Shown: positions 17,365 to 26,426, numbered from the stretch's first letter. The stretch is 64,000 nt of DNA from Microbulbifer thermotolerans (GCF_900112305.1 NZ_FOKT01000003.1:62001-126000); one strand, 5' to 3'. Notes: generated by a model not told the origin, from the sequence alone. Translations and numbers: made by a program.

Positions 17365-18396
17365 ATGAACGCATTTAAGAAAACGCTGCTCGCGGCCGCT
17401 GTCGGCTGCTGCACACCGCTCGCTAACGCGCATACGGAATCCCCTGTCTACCTGCCCGCAAGCCACGCCCCCGCTGGTGTGATGGCAGATCACCTGCACG
17501 CCGAGGGTGAGTGGATGTTTGGCTACCGGGTTATGCGCGAGGAATACAGTGATATCTACCACGGCTCGGATGAGGTCGGTGCCATGGAAGTCGCTATGGC
17601 CGGCTATTCGATGATGCCGACCAGCATGACCATGGAAATGCATATGCTCGACATCATGTACGCGGTGTCCGACGACCTGACACTGATGCTGATGCCTCAG
17701 TACATGACCATGGACATGGCCATGGAAATGGTCGGCAGTGGCCACGGCCATATGGACAGCATGCACGAAGGCGGCCACGATCACAGTGTTTCTGGCGTCG
17801 GCGACACCATCCTCGGCGGCCTTTTCCGCATCGCGGATACCCAGGGTTACCGGCTGCACGCGACTCTGGCGATAAGCGCTCCCACCGGTTCTGTGGAAGA
17901 AAAAAATGCCGACGGCACCTTCACCCACTACGGTATGCAACTGGGTACCGGTACCTGGGATCTGCTCCCGTCGCTCACCTATACGAGCCGCCTTGAGCGG
18001 CTGAGCTGGGGCGCTCAAGTATCTGCCCGCCTGCCGCTGGAAGACGAAAACGACTCCGGTTTCGCCTTTGGCGAGCGCTACGGCGCCACCGCCTGGAGCG
18101 CCTATCGGATCGCTGACTGGGCCAGTCTATCGGCGCGGCTTGAGTATGCGAAGGAAGGCGATATCAACGGCCACTACAACGGTCCCCACAACCACTCCAG
18201 CCCACCGGATCTGCAGGAAAACTACGGCGGAGAATTTGTTGACTGCGGCATTGGAGTCAACTTTGTCGCCCAGCGGGGTGCGCTGGCCGGTGTGCGCCTG
18301 GGACTCGAATGGGTCGGCAGCATTTCCGCCAACTACAACGGCTATCAGCTGGCGCGGGAGGATGGGCTCAATATGAGCCTGAGCTATGCCTTCTAA
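17365..18396 (+). CDS. Met/His-rich outer-membrane beta-barrel protein, probably metal-related
   Basis: A 343-residue protein with a signal peptide (residues 1-22, cleavage after NA|HTES). The first third of the mature chain (about 30-140) is exceptionally rich in Met and His (MTMEMHMLDIMYA, MTMDMAMEMVGSGHGHMD, HEGGHDH), a composition typical of copper-handling periplasmic or outer-membrane proteins. The remainder has alternating beta-strands and ends in SYAF, an outer-membrane barrel signature. It lies between two DUF2946 genes and upstream of a copper receptor gene, so copper export, sensing or uptake is likely. The exact function is not assigned. Confidence 0.78.
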   Translation: MNAFKKTLLAAAVGCCTPLANAHTESPVYLPASHAPAGVMADHLHAEGEWMFGYRVMREEYSDIYHGSDEVGAMEVAMAGYSMMPTSMTMEMHMLDIMYAVSDDLTLMLMPQYMTMDMAMEMVGSGHGHMDSMHEGGHDHSVSGVGDTILGGLFRIADTQGYRLHATLAISAPTGSVEEKNADGTFTHYGMQLGTGTWDLLPSLTYTSRLERLSWGAQVSARLPLEDENDSGFAFGERYGATAWSAYRIADWASLSARLEYAKEGDINGHYNGPHNHSSPPDLQENYGGEFVDCGIGVNFVAQRGALAGVRLGLEWVGSISANYNGYQLAREDGLNMSLSYAF

Positions 18397-18430
18397 GACG
18401 CGTTAACCCAGAATCGATTCCGGTAAAACG

Positions 18431-18871
18431 TTGACACGGCGGAAGCGGCACAACAGCCCAGACCACCCGCTCCTGCCCCAGTGGCGGGCGGCGCTGCTGT
18501 TGTGCCTGTTTCTCGCCGTGCGCGGCCTGGTGCCGGCGGGTTTTATGCCCGCACCACTGGCCGCCGGTGCGCCCTACACACTCTGCCACGGCGACAGCCG
18601 CAGCACCCTGTTGCTCCATGCGCTGGCACATTGGCAACGGGACGATCACGGCGCCGGCCACCATCACGACGCGCTGACCGCGCAAACCTTTGCCGACAAT
18701 CACTGCAGTTTTTCCGCGGGCGCCGCCCTCGCTGGAACGCCAGCGGTAGATATCCATTTTTTCACTGTCGGGGGTCTTGTACCGGCGCCACCAGTCCTGC
18801 AAGGCGCTGCCCGCTCTCGGGCCTACGCCCGTCCCCCTGCCCGCGCGCCACCCGTTCCCCCTTACACCTGA
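18431..18871 (+). CDS. DUF2946 family protein, paralogue 2
   Basis: A 146-residue DUF2946 protein, clearly paralogous to the one at 16814: LLLCLFLAVRGLVPAGFMPAP, TLCHGDSRST, a His cluster (HGAGHHHD) and TFADNHCSFS are all shared. Translation probably starts at TTG 18431, since no ATG lies nearby in frame; that start is not strongly supported. The C-terminus is Pro/Ala/Arg-rich and diverged from the first copy. It lies 34 bases after the Met/His-rich barrel gene and about 80 bases before the copper receptor gene. Confidence 0.75.
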   Translation: MTRRKRHNSPDHPLLPQWRAALLLCLFLAVRGLVPAGFMPAPLAAGAPYTLCHGDSRSTLLLHALAHWQRDDHGAGHHHDALTAQTFADNHCSFSAGAALAGTPAVDIHFFTVGGLVPAPPVLQGAARSRAYARPPARAPPVPPYT

Positions 18872-18951
18872 CCCACAACCAACCAATAACGAATTTGCGT
18901 ATGCGCAACAGCCGCGTGCGGCCTGCGTATACGCCCCTATGGGGAATCACG

Positions 18952-21078
18952 ATGAATAACAATCGCAACATTTACGTGCCGCTGCGATCGGCACTCAGCG
19001 TCGCGGTGATTACCTACTGCGGCCATAGTGCGGGGGCCCTTGCCGACAGTGGGAAAAGCGACGCGAATCTCGAACAGATGGTGGTTACCGGTGTAAAGAC
19101 GGAGCTGCCTCTGAGCCCGGTCACCGACCCGAAAAAACCCCGCCAACCGCTGCCCGCCAACGACGGCGCCGATTACTTGAAAACCATCGCCGGCTTCTCA
19201 GTAATCCGCAAAGGCGGCACCGACGGCGACCCAGTGCTGCGGGGTATGGCCGGCTCGCGCCTGAATATGGTGCTCGACGGCGATACGATCCTCGGCGGCT
19301 GCAGCAACCGCATGGACCCGCCCACCGCCTACATCTTTCCGGAGACACTCGACACCATCAAAGTGATCAAAGGCCCGCAGACAGTGAAATATGGTCCGGG
19401 CAATTCCGCTGGTGTTGTGCTGTTTGAACGGGACCGCGAGCGCCCCACAGAGGCCGGCTGGCACCTGTACACTAGCCTGCTGGCCGGCACGGCCGGCCGC
19501 GAGGACGGCACTGTCGACGCCAGCTACGCCTCGCCGGAGTTTTCTCTGCGCGGCACCGCCACACAGGCTTCCGCCGATAATTACGAGGACGGCGACGGTG
19601 TCGAAGTACACTCCCAGTACCAGCGTTGGAAAGGCCAGCTCACGGCCGCCTGGACACCGGATGCGGACACCCGCTTTGAACTCAACGCCAGCCGCAGCGA
19701 CGGCGAAGCGGCCTATGCGGACCGCGGCGTCGACGGCGCGAAATTTGCGCGTGAAAGCTACGGCGCGAAATTCTCGCGGGAAAATATCAGCGAGCTGGTC
19801 CAGTCCATCGAATTCCACGCCTATTACAACTACGTCGACCATGTGATGGACAACTTCAGCCTGCGCGAGCCCAGCGGTATGATGGCGACACAGATGGCGA
19901 TGAATCCCGACCGCAAGACCACCGGCGGCAAACTGGCGCTGGAACTGGCCCCAACGGAAGCCGTCCAGTGGAGTCTGGGGCTGGATGTCCGCGATGACCG
20001 CCACAGCAACCGCAGCACTATGCATCAACAGCTGATGGACTACCGGGACATGAAGCGCGAGGCCGATGCGGAATTTCAGCAAGTGGGCCTGTATTCCGAA
20101 ATCAGTTGGGAAGTATTGCCCGGCCGACGCTGGATCACCGGAGTGCGGGTGGATGAATGGGAAGTACGGGATCTGCGCGACACAGTGAAGCTGTCGATGA
20201 TGCAGTCCGTCGCCAACCCCACCGCTGGCGACAGCCGCAAGGAACAGTTGCACAGCGGATTTCTGCGCTACGAATTCGCCCTCGACAGCGCGCCGGCGGC
20301 GTCCGCCACTGTCTACGCCGGTCTCGGCTACAGCGAGCGCTTCCCCGATTACTGGGAAATATTCGCCAAGGAAACAGAGGACTCTATCAGTGCCCTGGGC
20401 ATTGCGCCGGAAAAAACGACGCAGCTGGATATGGGCTACCTCTACAGCGGCGAACGGCTGTCCGCCAGTGTGTCCACCTTCGCCAATACCGTCGATGACT
20501 ATCTGATGATCCAGACTGGTTATATGAAATCCGCCGTCTCCACGGACACAGGAATGAGCGGTATGGACGGCGCGAGTGCCATGCGCAGCACCAGTATCGT
20601 GCGCAATATCGACGCCCGTACCTGGGGCCTGGAAATGGAATTGAACTACCGCTTGCAGGATAACTTACGCACAGAGTTAACCGTGTCATCGGTGCGCGGC
20701 GCCAATGAAAGTGACGGCACCACCCTGGCACAGCTGCCACCATGGGAAGCACGCCTGGGGCTCTACTACGAGTTGCCGCGGTGGTCCGCCGGTGTTCTCT
20801 GGCGCAGTATCGCCAGCCAGGAGCGCGTGGACATCGGCAAGGGCAATATCGCCGGACAGGATTTCGGCCCCACAGACGCCGCCAATATCTTGTCCGTCAA
20901 CGCCGGCTGGCGCCTCACTAATGAGCTGCTGCTGACCGCGGGCATCGACAACCTGCTCGATGAAACCTACGCGGAACACATCAGCCGCGCCGGTGCCACT
21001 ATTCCCGGATTCGATCAGCTGACGCGGATCAACGAGCCGGGACGGACCCTGTGGTTGAAGGGAGTTTACAGCTTCTAG
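18952..21078 (+). CDS. TonB-dependent copper receptor (OprC/NosA type)
   Basis: A 708-residue TonB-dependent outer-membrane receptor. The start at ATG 18952 is preceded by GGGGA; the frame is open upstream to 18481, but that stretch shadows the DUF2946 gene. After the signal peptide comes a TonB-box-like region (EQMVVTG), a plug domain with LRGMAGSRLNMVLDG and the GGCSNRMDPP segment, whose Cys-x3-Met resembles the copper-binding pair of OprC, then a 22-strand barrel ending in KGVYSF. The family binds copper at the cell surface and imports it with TonB energy. The copper-type neighbours support this. Confidence 0.87.
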   Translation: MNNNRNIYVPLRSALSVAVITYCGHSAGALADSGKSDANLEQMVVTGVKTELPLSPVTDPKKPRQPLPANDGADYLKTIAGFSVIRKGGTDGDPVLRGMAGSRLNMVLDGDTILGGCSNRMDPPTAYIFPETLDTIKVIKGPQTVKYGPGNSAGVVLFERDRERPTEAGWHLYTSLLAGTAGREDGTVDASYASPEFSLRGTATQASADNYEDGDGVEVHSQYQRWKGQLTAAWTPDADTRFELNASRSDGEAAYADRGVDGAKFARESYGAKFSRENISELVQSIEFHAYYNYVDHVMDNFSLREPSGMMATQMAMNPDRKTTGGKLALELAPTEAVQWSLGLDVRDDRHSNRSTMHQQLMDYRDMKREADAEFQQVGLYSEISWEVLPGRRWITGVRVDEWEVRDLRDTVKLSMMQSVANPTAGDSRKEQLHSGFLRYEFALDSAPAASATVYAGLGYSERFPDYWEIFAKETEDSISALGIAPEKTTQLDMGYLYSGERLSASVSTFANTVDDYLMIQTGYMKSAVSTDTGMSGMDGASAMRSTSIVRNIDARTWGLEMELNYRLQDNLRTELTVSSVRGANESDGTTLAQLPPWEARLGLYYELPRWSAGVLWRSIASQERVDIGKGNIAGQDFGPTDAANILSVNAGWRLTNELLLTAGIDNLLDETYAEHISRAGATIPGFDQLTRINEPGRTLWLKGVYSF

Positions 21079-21095
21079 AAAAGCGCCGAATATTT

Positions 21096-21144
21096 CGCTT
21101 CCGGAATCCGGTCGCGGCCATTGCCGCGATCGGATTCAGAAGCG
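21096..21144. terminator. Long palindrome between convergent genes (bidirectional terminator)
   Basis: A 15-bp stem (21104-21118 with 21123-21137, loop CATT, one G-U pair in the plus-strand RNA) extended by an outer CGCTTC/GAAGCG pair after one mismatch. It lies between the stop of the copper receptor gene and the stop of the convergent barrel gene, whose last codons are inside the right arm. The stem is very strong, but a U-tract is poor. Confidence 0.6.
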
Positions 21145-21702
21145 ATAGCCGATATTCAGCGTCAGCGAACGCAAATGCCCCAGATCGAAGTCGTAGGATA
21201 CCGGCTTGCCGACATCGTAATAGTTATACTCGATTGAGGTATCCAGCGAGTCGGTCCAGTTGTAGCGGTAACCGACACCAGCATTCCAATAGTTGTCGTC
21301 ACCCCTTTCATCCACAAAAACGAACTCTCCCCCCCGCTTCACTTTGTCGACATCGAAGTCGCCGTAATTCCACCCCGCCATCCAGTAAAGGCATTGCACA
21401 TCACAGTTGAAAGTGAAATCCACCTTAAAATTCAGCCCGTATTGATCGACGGAAACACTGCCATCGTCAAAATTCGAATAGCGTAATTCTACCTGCCAAA
21501 CACCCACTGTCGGGGTAATACCAACACTGGCCTGAACAAAAGTGTCATCGTCGTGGTTAATCTGCTGTTGACCGCTGCCGGCGCCGAAATTGGTCACCAC
21601 GCGGTACTCCCCTCTGCAGATTCCGACGAACGGGTTATTCCACATCTGGGCACTGACCGCGGAGGAATAGACCAGGGCAAAAACAAACAGAACTTTTTTC
21701 AT
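21136..21702 (-). CDS. Small outer-membrane beta-barrel protein
   Basis: A 188-residue protein. The start is the ATG at 21702, preceded by AAGGAAGG and followed by a clean signal peptide (MKKVLFVFALVYSSAVSA). The mature part alternates polar and hydrophobic residues with many Asp/Asn/Tyr (FVQASVGITPTVGVWQVELRY, YNWTDSLDTSIEYNYYD) and ends in LTLNIGYRF, the terminal Phe signature of outer-membrane barrels of about eight strands (OmpA/OmpW/opacity-like). Two Cys pairs (GICRGE and FNCDVQCLYW) may form disulfides. No specific ligand can be assigned. Confidence 0.75.
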   Translation of the reverse strand: MKKVLFVFALVYSSAVSAQMWNNPFVGICRGEYRVVTNFGAGSGQQQINHDDDTFVQASVGITPTVGVWQVELRYSNFDDGSVSVDQYGLNFKVDFTFNCDVQCLYWMAGWNYGDFDVDKVKRGGEFVFVDERGDDNYWNAGVGYRYNWTDSLDTSIEYNYYDVGKPVSYDFDLGHLRSLTLNIGYRF

Positions 21703-21733
21703 AGCGACCTTCCTTGGACTTTGGTTGCCTACA

Positions 21734-22015
21734 TCACGATTGTTTGTCGGAGGAATCCAGAGGAGGGGCGACGTCAATAATCGCCCAGATTCCGCCATCG
21801 AAAGCGGGGTTTTTGCGCAGCAATTCCAGATCTCCCGGCGCCGGCAGCGGATAGCCGTCGGCGAGCAGTTCCTCAATGCGCTCTACGATGGTCTCCGCCA
21901 TTTTCTGCAGTGTGGCGTCCAACGTGTCGGCCTGGCAGTGGCAATGGGGCAGGTCCGGCGCTATGGCACCGAAACCGGCGTATTCGATATTGTGAACCAC
22001 AACCGGATAACGCAT
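21734..22015 (-). CDS. HicB-like antitoxin-family protein (orphan)
   Basis: A 93-residue protein with the HicB partial RNase H-like fold: RYPVVVHNIEYAGFGAIAPDLPHCHCQADTLDATLQKM is the typical first half (Y-x-V-x4 ... DLP-x-C-x-x-x-G-like, here CHCQAD), followed by a helix with DGYPLPAPG. In HicAB systems this protein blocks the HicA RNase, but no HicA-like gene is next to it and there is no C-terminal DNA-binding domain. It is likely an orphan or solitary HicB_lk protein. It lies 31 bases upstream of the barrel gene on the same strand. Confidence 0.75.
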   Translation of the reverse strand: MRYPVVVHNIEYAGFGAIAPDLPHCHCQADTLDATLQKMAETIVERIEELLADGYPLPAPGDLELLRKNPAFDGGIWAIIDVAPPLDSSDKQS

Positions 22016-22136
22016 AGAGCATGTCTCTTATGGAATTAACTCATCAAGCGTAGACAGGATTTATTTTTTATGGCGAGTTTGCGCGGGAAATTCACGCGCT
22101 AATGCACGTGCGCGCTTTTTTGTCGGGGTAAGGTCG

Positions 22137-22343
22137 TCAGCGGGGGATGCGGCCCAACAAAGCACGGCGGCAAAACAGCATTTCTTTGTAAGTCTGCCGC
22201 AGAGAGATATCCACGTCAGAACTGGAACCGCTCATCTCTTCCATCTGCCGTTGCAGCCAAGTGATTTCGATTTCCAGCTGCCGACGCAACCTGCGGATCT
22301 CGCTTTCACTCATATTGACGGGCGCACTGTGGACGTTGGACAT
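22137..22343 (-). CDS. Small coiled-coil protein, unknown
   Basis: A 68-residue protein starting at the ATG at 22343 (an in-frame extension upstream lacks a ribosome site). Residues 10-40 form a charged amphipathic helix (ESEIRRLRRQLEIEITWLQRQ) likely to be coiled coil, followed by an SGSSSDVD linker and a second helix rich in Arg. No family recognised. It lies downstream of cysQ on the same strand. Confidence 0.5.
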   Translation of the reverse strand: MSNVHSAPVNMSESEIRRLRRQLEIEITWLQRQMEEMSGSSSDVDISLRQTYKEMLFCRRALLGRIPR

Positions 22344-22481
22344 GGCTTCAGCTCTAACACAAATCGCACGCAAAGCGCGGAGGAATTCAGGGTCCTGCGC
22401 GTGACTCCAGTTCGCGCGGACCCGGGCACCACACAATATGCGTACGCCAGTGTGGAAGGCCTCTGGCTAGAGCTTAGACGA

Positions 22482-23330
22482 TCAGGCGTGATCTGTGAGC
22501 AATTCGCGCCAGCCGAAAGCCGGATCGCCGATGACATAAAAGAAGGGGTTCAACAGCGAATCCTTGGTGTTGTAGCGCAGCAGACGGAAATCTTCACTCA
22601 CTACCCGGCCGCCGGCAGCCTCCACCACCGCTTGCGCCGCCGCCGTATCCCACTCGCAGGTGGGCGCCAGGCGGGGGTACAGATCGGCGGCGCCCTCGGC
22701 CACCAGACACAGCTTCAGAGAGCTGCCCATACTTTTGCAGGCCACCGGACCGAGGTGCGACTCGATGCGCTCCACCAGTTGCTCCACTTTGCCGGCGCCA
22801 TGGCTGCGGCTGGCCACCAGTTCCACCGGCTCACCGGCCTCCAGGCGCGGCTTGAGAGCGCGCACACGGATCGTCTTTTCTCCCTCGGCGGTGCGTTTGA
22901 ACGCAATAGTTTGTCCGCCAGCGGCATTGCCCCTGGCGCCGGCATAGGTGATACCCAATACCGGCACGTACACCACCCCCAGTACCGGCTCACCGTTTTC
23001 GATCAGGGCCACATTGACGGTGAACTCACCGTTGCGGCGGATAAATTCCTTGGTGCCGTCGAGCGGATCAACGATCCAATAGCGCTGCCAGCGGCTGCGC
23101 TCGGCGAAAGGGGGCATTTCCTGCTCCTCCGACAGGACGGGAACGCCGTCGATCAAATCCGCCAGCGCCGGTGCCAGCACTGCGTGCGCGGCCAGGTCGG
23201 CGGCGGTTACCGGCGAATCGTCCGCCTTGGTTTCCACGGCCAGCTCCGCACTGCTGTTGTAGACCTCGAGGATCGCCTCGCCCGCGCGGGCACATATCTC
23301 AATTACCCGCTCCAGTAATGTATTTTCCAT
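22482..23330 (-). CDS. cysQ: 3'(2'),5'-bisphosphate nucleotidase CysQ
   Basis: A 282-residue member of the inositol-monophosphatase superfamily. It hydrolyses 3'-phosphoadenosine 5'-phosphate to AMP, removing the by-product of sulfate assimilation. The metal-site motifs are present: VLSEEQE, then WIVDPLDGTKEFI (residues about 86-98) and near the C-terminus CEWDTAAAQAVVEAAGG. The length fits CysQ. The cysteine synthase gene lies upstream on the same strand, so a sulfur-metabolism pair is likely. Confidence 0.92.
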   Translation of the reverse strand: MENTLLERVIEICARAGEAILEVYNSSAELAVETKADDSPVTAADLAAHAVLAPALADLIDGVPVLSEEQEMPPFAERSRWQRYWIVDPLDGTKEFIRRNGEFTVNVALIENGEPVLGVVYVPVLGITYAGARGNAAGGQTIAFKRTAEGEKTIRVRALKPRLEAGEPVELVASRSHGAGKVEQLVERIESHLGPVACKSMGSSLKLCLVAEGAADLYPRLAPTCEWDTAAAQAVVEAAGGRVVSEDFRLLRYNTKDSLLNPFFYVIGDPAFGWRELLTDHA

Positions 23331-23410
23331 TGATTTCCCCCTGATTGCAGCGCGGCATTATACGCGCCCACCGAAAACCGGCCACGGCGTCTACGCCGCG
23401 GGTGAGATGT

Positions 23411-23438
23411 GCGATCGCGGCATCTTATCCGCGACCGC
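23411..23438 (-). promoter_or_regulatory. Hairpin between cysteine synthase and cysQ
   Basis: On the minus-strand RNA a 10-bp stem GCGGUCGCGG/CCGCGAUCGC (one G-U pair, 8-base loop) forms 13 bases after the cysteine synthase stop codon. It has no U-tract and may be a Rho-assisted terminator or an mRNA 3'-end stabiliser separating the two sulfur genes. Confidence 0.4.
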
Positions 23439-23450
23439 CAGTCTGTCGCG

Positions 23451-24368
23451 CTAGGCTGAGAAGAGATCGTCGATGGAAAGGTAGCGCTCACCGGTGTCGT
23501 AGCTGAACACCAGTACTCGGCTGCCAGGCGCCAGCTCAGCCTCGCGCTTTTTCACCGCCGCCAGGGAAGCGCCGGAAGAAATGCCGACAAAAATGCCCTC
23601 CTTGAGCGCACATTGGCGGGCCATCTCAAAGCTCTCCACCTCATCGACCAAGATAGTGCCGTCGAGTATCCCGGTATTGAGCACCTCTGGCACAAAGCCG
23701 GCGCCGATGCCCTGCAGTCGGTGCAGCCCCTTCTCGCCGCCGCTGATCACCGGGGAGCTTTCCGGCTCTACAGCAAACACTTTCAACTGCGAAAACTGTT
23801 CCTTTAAAACTTCGGCACAACCGGTGATATGGCCGCCGGTACCCACGCCGGTGACCAGCCAATCCAACCCCTCCGGGAAGTCGGCGGCAATCTCCCGCGC
23901 CGTGGTTTCCCGGTGTACCTTTACGTTGGCCGGATTGCGGAACTGCTGCGGCATCCAGCTGTTTTCATGCTCTCGCAGCAGCTCTTCAGCCCTGGCGATG
24001 GCGCCGCCCATACCGCGCTCCTTGGGCGTGAGCACCAGCTCCGCACCCAGCGCCTTCATCACCTTGCGCCGCTCTACCGACATGGATTCCGGCATGGTCA
24101 GAATCAGCCGGTAGCCTTTCACCGCCGCTACCATCGCCAGGCCGATGCCGGTATTGCCGGAAGTGGGTTCAATAATCACACCACCGGGCTTCAGCTCGCC
24201 GCTGGCCTCTGCCGCCTCGATCATGGACAAGGCGATACGGTCCTTGATGCTGCTGCCGGGATTGAACCGCTCGACCTTCATCCACACCTCGATATCCGGG
24301 CGAAACAAGCGGTTGATCCGCACGTGCGGCGTATTGCCGATGGTTTCGAGAATATTGGCTGCCTTCAT
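23451..24368 (-). CDS. cysK: Cysteine synthase (O-acetylserine sulfhydrylase)
   Basis: A 305-residue PLP enzyme that makes cysteine from O-acetylserine and sulfide. The PLP lysine lies in [11 protein letters not shown] (about residue 42), the substrate loop is [12 protein letters not shown], the phosphate loop is [10 protein letters not shown] and the C-terminal motif is GISSGAS. The [11 protein letters not shown] and [12 protein letters not shown] segments fit the CysK/CysM family; CysK and CysM cannot be separated with certainty by eye, although QGIGAGFVP is CysK-like. It is divergent from the lysoplasmalogenase gene. Confidence 0.9.
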   Translation of the reverse strand: MKAANILETIGNTPHVRINRLFRPDIEVWMKVERFNPGSSIKDRIALSMIEAAEASGELKPGGVIIEPTSGNTGIGLAMVAAVKGYRLILTMPESMSVERRKVMKALGAELVLTPKERGMGGAIARAEELLREHENSWMPQQFRNPANVKVHRETTAREIAADFPEGLDWLVTGVGTGGHITGCAEVLKEQFSQLKVFAVEPESSPVISGGEKGLHRLQGIGAGFVPEVLNTGILDGTILVDEVESFEMARQCALKEGIFVGISSGASLAAVKKREAELAPGSRVLVFSYDTGERYLSIDDLFSA

Positions 24369-24476
24369 GGGTAACGCTCTCCTTTTGTAAACCGCCGGCG
24401 ATCAATTGCGCCGCTGCGGACTTTGCCGAATACTCGGCCCAGCAAATCATAAAAGCATAAAAATCGCGAGAAAATC

Positions 24477-25142
24477 ATGACCGCCACACCCAGCAATCTC
24501 TCAATCCGTGTCCCCACACACCTGCCGACCACCTTTATCGCCGCCGCGCTGACCTATTTGATCCTGGACGCTGCCGGCTTGCGCGGCCCCTGGATGGCTC
24601 TCTTGAAAACATTGCCCATCATCCTGTTGGCACTGATTGCGCGGCACAGGCTCAGCGGAAGTACGCGCGGCCTGACTCTGGCCGCCTTGGCGTTGTCGGC
24701 GCTCGGCGACCTGCTGCTGGCGCTGGATTTTCCCGGTCAGTTTGTCTACGGCCTCAGCGCCTTCCTACTGGCGCAGCTCGCCTACGCCTTCAACTTCCTG
24801 CGCGGGGCGGATTTCCGCTGCAGGCGCAGTGTCCTGCGCGGCGCACCGGTGTTGCTGGCGGCGTTCCTGCTGGCACAACTGCTGCTCCCAGCGGCGGGAG
24901 AGCTGGCACCGGCGGTGGCCGTCTATTTCCTGGCGATTGTCACCATGGCCCTCGGCGCAGCCGCGCACCGCGGAAACTCGACCTTGCTATTTGTCGGCGC
25001 GGTGACCTTTATGGCCTCCGACACCCTGATCGCGATTCACAAATTTGTGACCCCGCTGCCAATGGCGGGCACGGCTATCATGGTCACCTATTACAGCGCG
25101 CAGATGGCGCTGCTGTACGGTATAGGGCGCGCACGGGCATAA
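24477..25142 (+). CDS. Lysoplasmalogenase / YhhN family membrane protein
   Basis: A 221-residue protein that is almost entirely hydrophobic with about eight membrane helices. The YhhN/TMEM86 signature is visible: ALSALGDLLLALDFPGQFVYGLSAFLLAQLAYA (Gly-Asp then Phe-x-x-Gly) and a C-terminal FMASDTLIAIHKF. Family members hydrolyse the vinyl-ether bond of lysoplasmalogens; bacterial activity is established only for some. The region between it and the cysteine synthase gene serves as a divergent promoter. Confidence 0.85.
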   Translation: MTATPSNLSIRVPTHLPTTFIAAALTYLILDAAGLRGPWMALLKTLPIILLALIARHRLSGSTRGLTLAALALSALGDLLLALDFPGQFVYGLSAFLLAQLAYAFNFLRGADFRCRRSVLRGAPVLLAAFLLAQLLLPAAGELAPAVAVYFLAIVTMALGAAAHRGNSTLLFVGAVTFMASDTLIAIHKFVTPLPMAGTAIMVTYYSAQMALLYGIGRARA

Positions 25143-25204
25143 TGGGCCTATTGATGTGACGGAGAACGGCCGCGATTCTCCCCGACTGCAAGGTACCCTC
25201 AGGC

Positions 25205-25873
25205 ATGCTCGACTGGCGAGAGATAGACACGGTGCTGCTGGATATGGACGGCACCCTGCTCGATCTGCACTACGACAATCACTTCTGGCTGGACCACCTG
25301 CCCAAGCGCTACGCGGAGATCCACAGTCTGCCACTGGACAGGGCGCAGTGGCAGCTGCACGAGGAAATTGAAGCTCTGCGGGGCACCCTGGAGTGGTACT
25401 GCCTCGACTATTGGGAGCACAAACTCCAGCTCGATGTGACCGAAATGCTGCGGGAAACCGAGGACCGCATCGCCCTGCGCCCGCAAACGGAATCTTTTCT
25501 GGAGGGCCTGCAAAAGCTGAACAAAAATGTGTATTTGGTCACCAACTCTCACCCCCGCGGCCTGGAACACAAGCTGGAGATTTCCGGTATCGACCGCTGG
25601 CTCGATGGCGTCGTTTCTTCCCACGACCTGGGGCACGCCAAAGAGCACCCCGACTTCTGGGCGGCACTCAGTAAAACCATTGTATTCGACGCCGACCGCA
25701 CTCTGTTTGTGGACGACAACGAGAGCGTACTCGCCGCGGCCCGCGACTACGGCATCGGGCAGCTGCTGTGCATCCGCCAGCCGGACAGCCGCGGTCCCCT
25801 GCGCGAAATCACCGATTTCCCAGCGATTCACCAGTTTGACGAAATCATGACAATCCAAGAAACCTCTGATTAA
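25205..25873 (+). CDS. yrfG: HAD-family GMP/IMP nucleotidase, YrfG-like
   Basis: A 222-residue HAD hydrolase with motif I LLDMDGTLLDLHYD, motif II VTNSHP, motif III Lys in HAKEHPDF, and motif IV FVDDNESVL. The HYDNHFW segment after motif I and overall length match YrfG, which dephosphorylates purine monophosphates. The last four residues (ETSD) and the TAA stop are encoded inside the terminal repeat of the MITE-like element, so the original C-terminus may have been different. The downstream gene hslR is also the usual neighbour of yrfG. Confidence 0.88.
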   Translation: MLDWREIDTVLLDMDGTLLDLHYDNHFWLDHLPKRYAEIHSLPLDRAQWQLHEEIEALRGTLEWYCLDYWEHKLQLDVTEMLRETEDRIALRPQTESFLEGLQKLNKNVYLVTNSHPRGLEHKLEISGIDRWLDGVVSSHDLGHAKEHPDFWAALSKTIVFDADRTLFVDDNESVLAAARDYGIGQLLCIRQPDSRGPLREITDFPAIHQFDEIMTIQETSD

Positions 25874-25936
25874 CTCGCTTCGTGACAAAACGATATTTTG
25901 AAACCGGATGAGAAGCACAGGTAACGGGATGGACAT
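25858..25936 (+). repeat. MITE-like element, copy B (left part only)
   Basis: A truncated copy that begins with AGAAACCTCTGATTAACTC inside the yrfG 3' end and keeps GGATGAGAAGCACAGGTAACGGGATGGACAT before similarity ends. The central hairpin and the right half are missing. The yrfG stop codon (TAA, 25871-25873) is the TTAA of the terminal repeat. Confidence 0.75.
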
Positions 25937-25990
25937 ACAGCGCAGGGGCCGCTAATACCGCTCCGGCGCAATATCCGCAGCGCATAGGAA

Positions 25991-26368
25991 ATGGATAAAG
26001 TACGCATCGACAAGTGGCTCTGGGCCGCACGCTTTTTCAAAACCCGCAGCCTCGCCAAGCAGGCCATTGAGGGAGGCAAGGTGCACGCTGACGGCCAGCG
26101 TCTTAAACCCAGCAAAGAGATCACCCCCGGCATCACCCTGAGCATCCGCCAGGGCTGGGATCTGGTGGAGGTGGAAGTACTGGCGCTGTCCGACCAGCGC
26201 CGCGGTGCCGATATCGCCCGCACCCTCTACCGGGAAACCGAAGACAGTATCGCCAGACGGGAACAGGCCCGCGCCGAGCGCCAAGCCAGCAATGCCGGTA
26301 TCCGCACAGAGCGCCCCAACAAGAAACAGCGTCGGCAGATTCACCGCTTTCTGCGCGAACATGACTGA
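25991..26368 (+). CDS. hslR: Ribosome-associated heat shock protein Hsp15
   Basis: A 125-residue S4-domain RNA-binding protein. The S4 motif VRIDKWLWAARFFKTRSLAKQAIEGGKVHADG (residues 4-35) is characteristic of Hsp15, which rescues 50S subunits carrying stalled peptidyl-tRNA. The C-terminal tail is rich in Arg/Lys/Gln as usual. It follows yrfG as in enterobacteria, and hslO lies about 2 kb downstream, so the classic yrfG-hslR-hslO set is interrupted here by a protease gene and a DUF4124 gene. Confidence 0.92.
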   Translation: MDKVRIDKWLWAARFFKTRSLAKQAIEGGKVHADGQRLKPSKEITPGITLSIRQGWDLVEVEVLALSDQRRGADIARTLYRETEDSIARREQARAERQASNAGIRTERPNKKQRRQIHRFLREHD

Positions 26369-26426
26369 ATCCCCGCCGCGCCTGCTACACTGGCCCCACA
26401 TTGATCGACAGGACAGCCGTAAAAAG

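Noticed and set aside
19198-20253. 351-codon open frame opposite the copper receptor gene
   Set aside because: Antisense of a clear TonB receptor; no ribosome site or domain.
21734-22015. Complete HicAB toxin-antitoxin system
   Set aside because: No HicA-like gene adjacent on either side.
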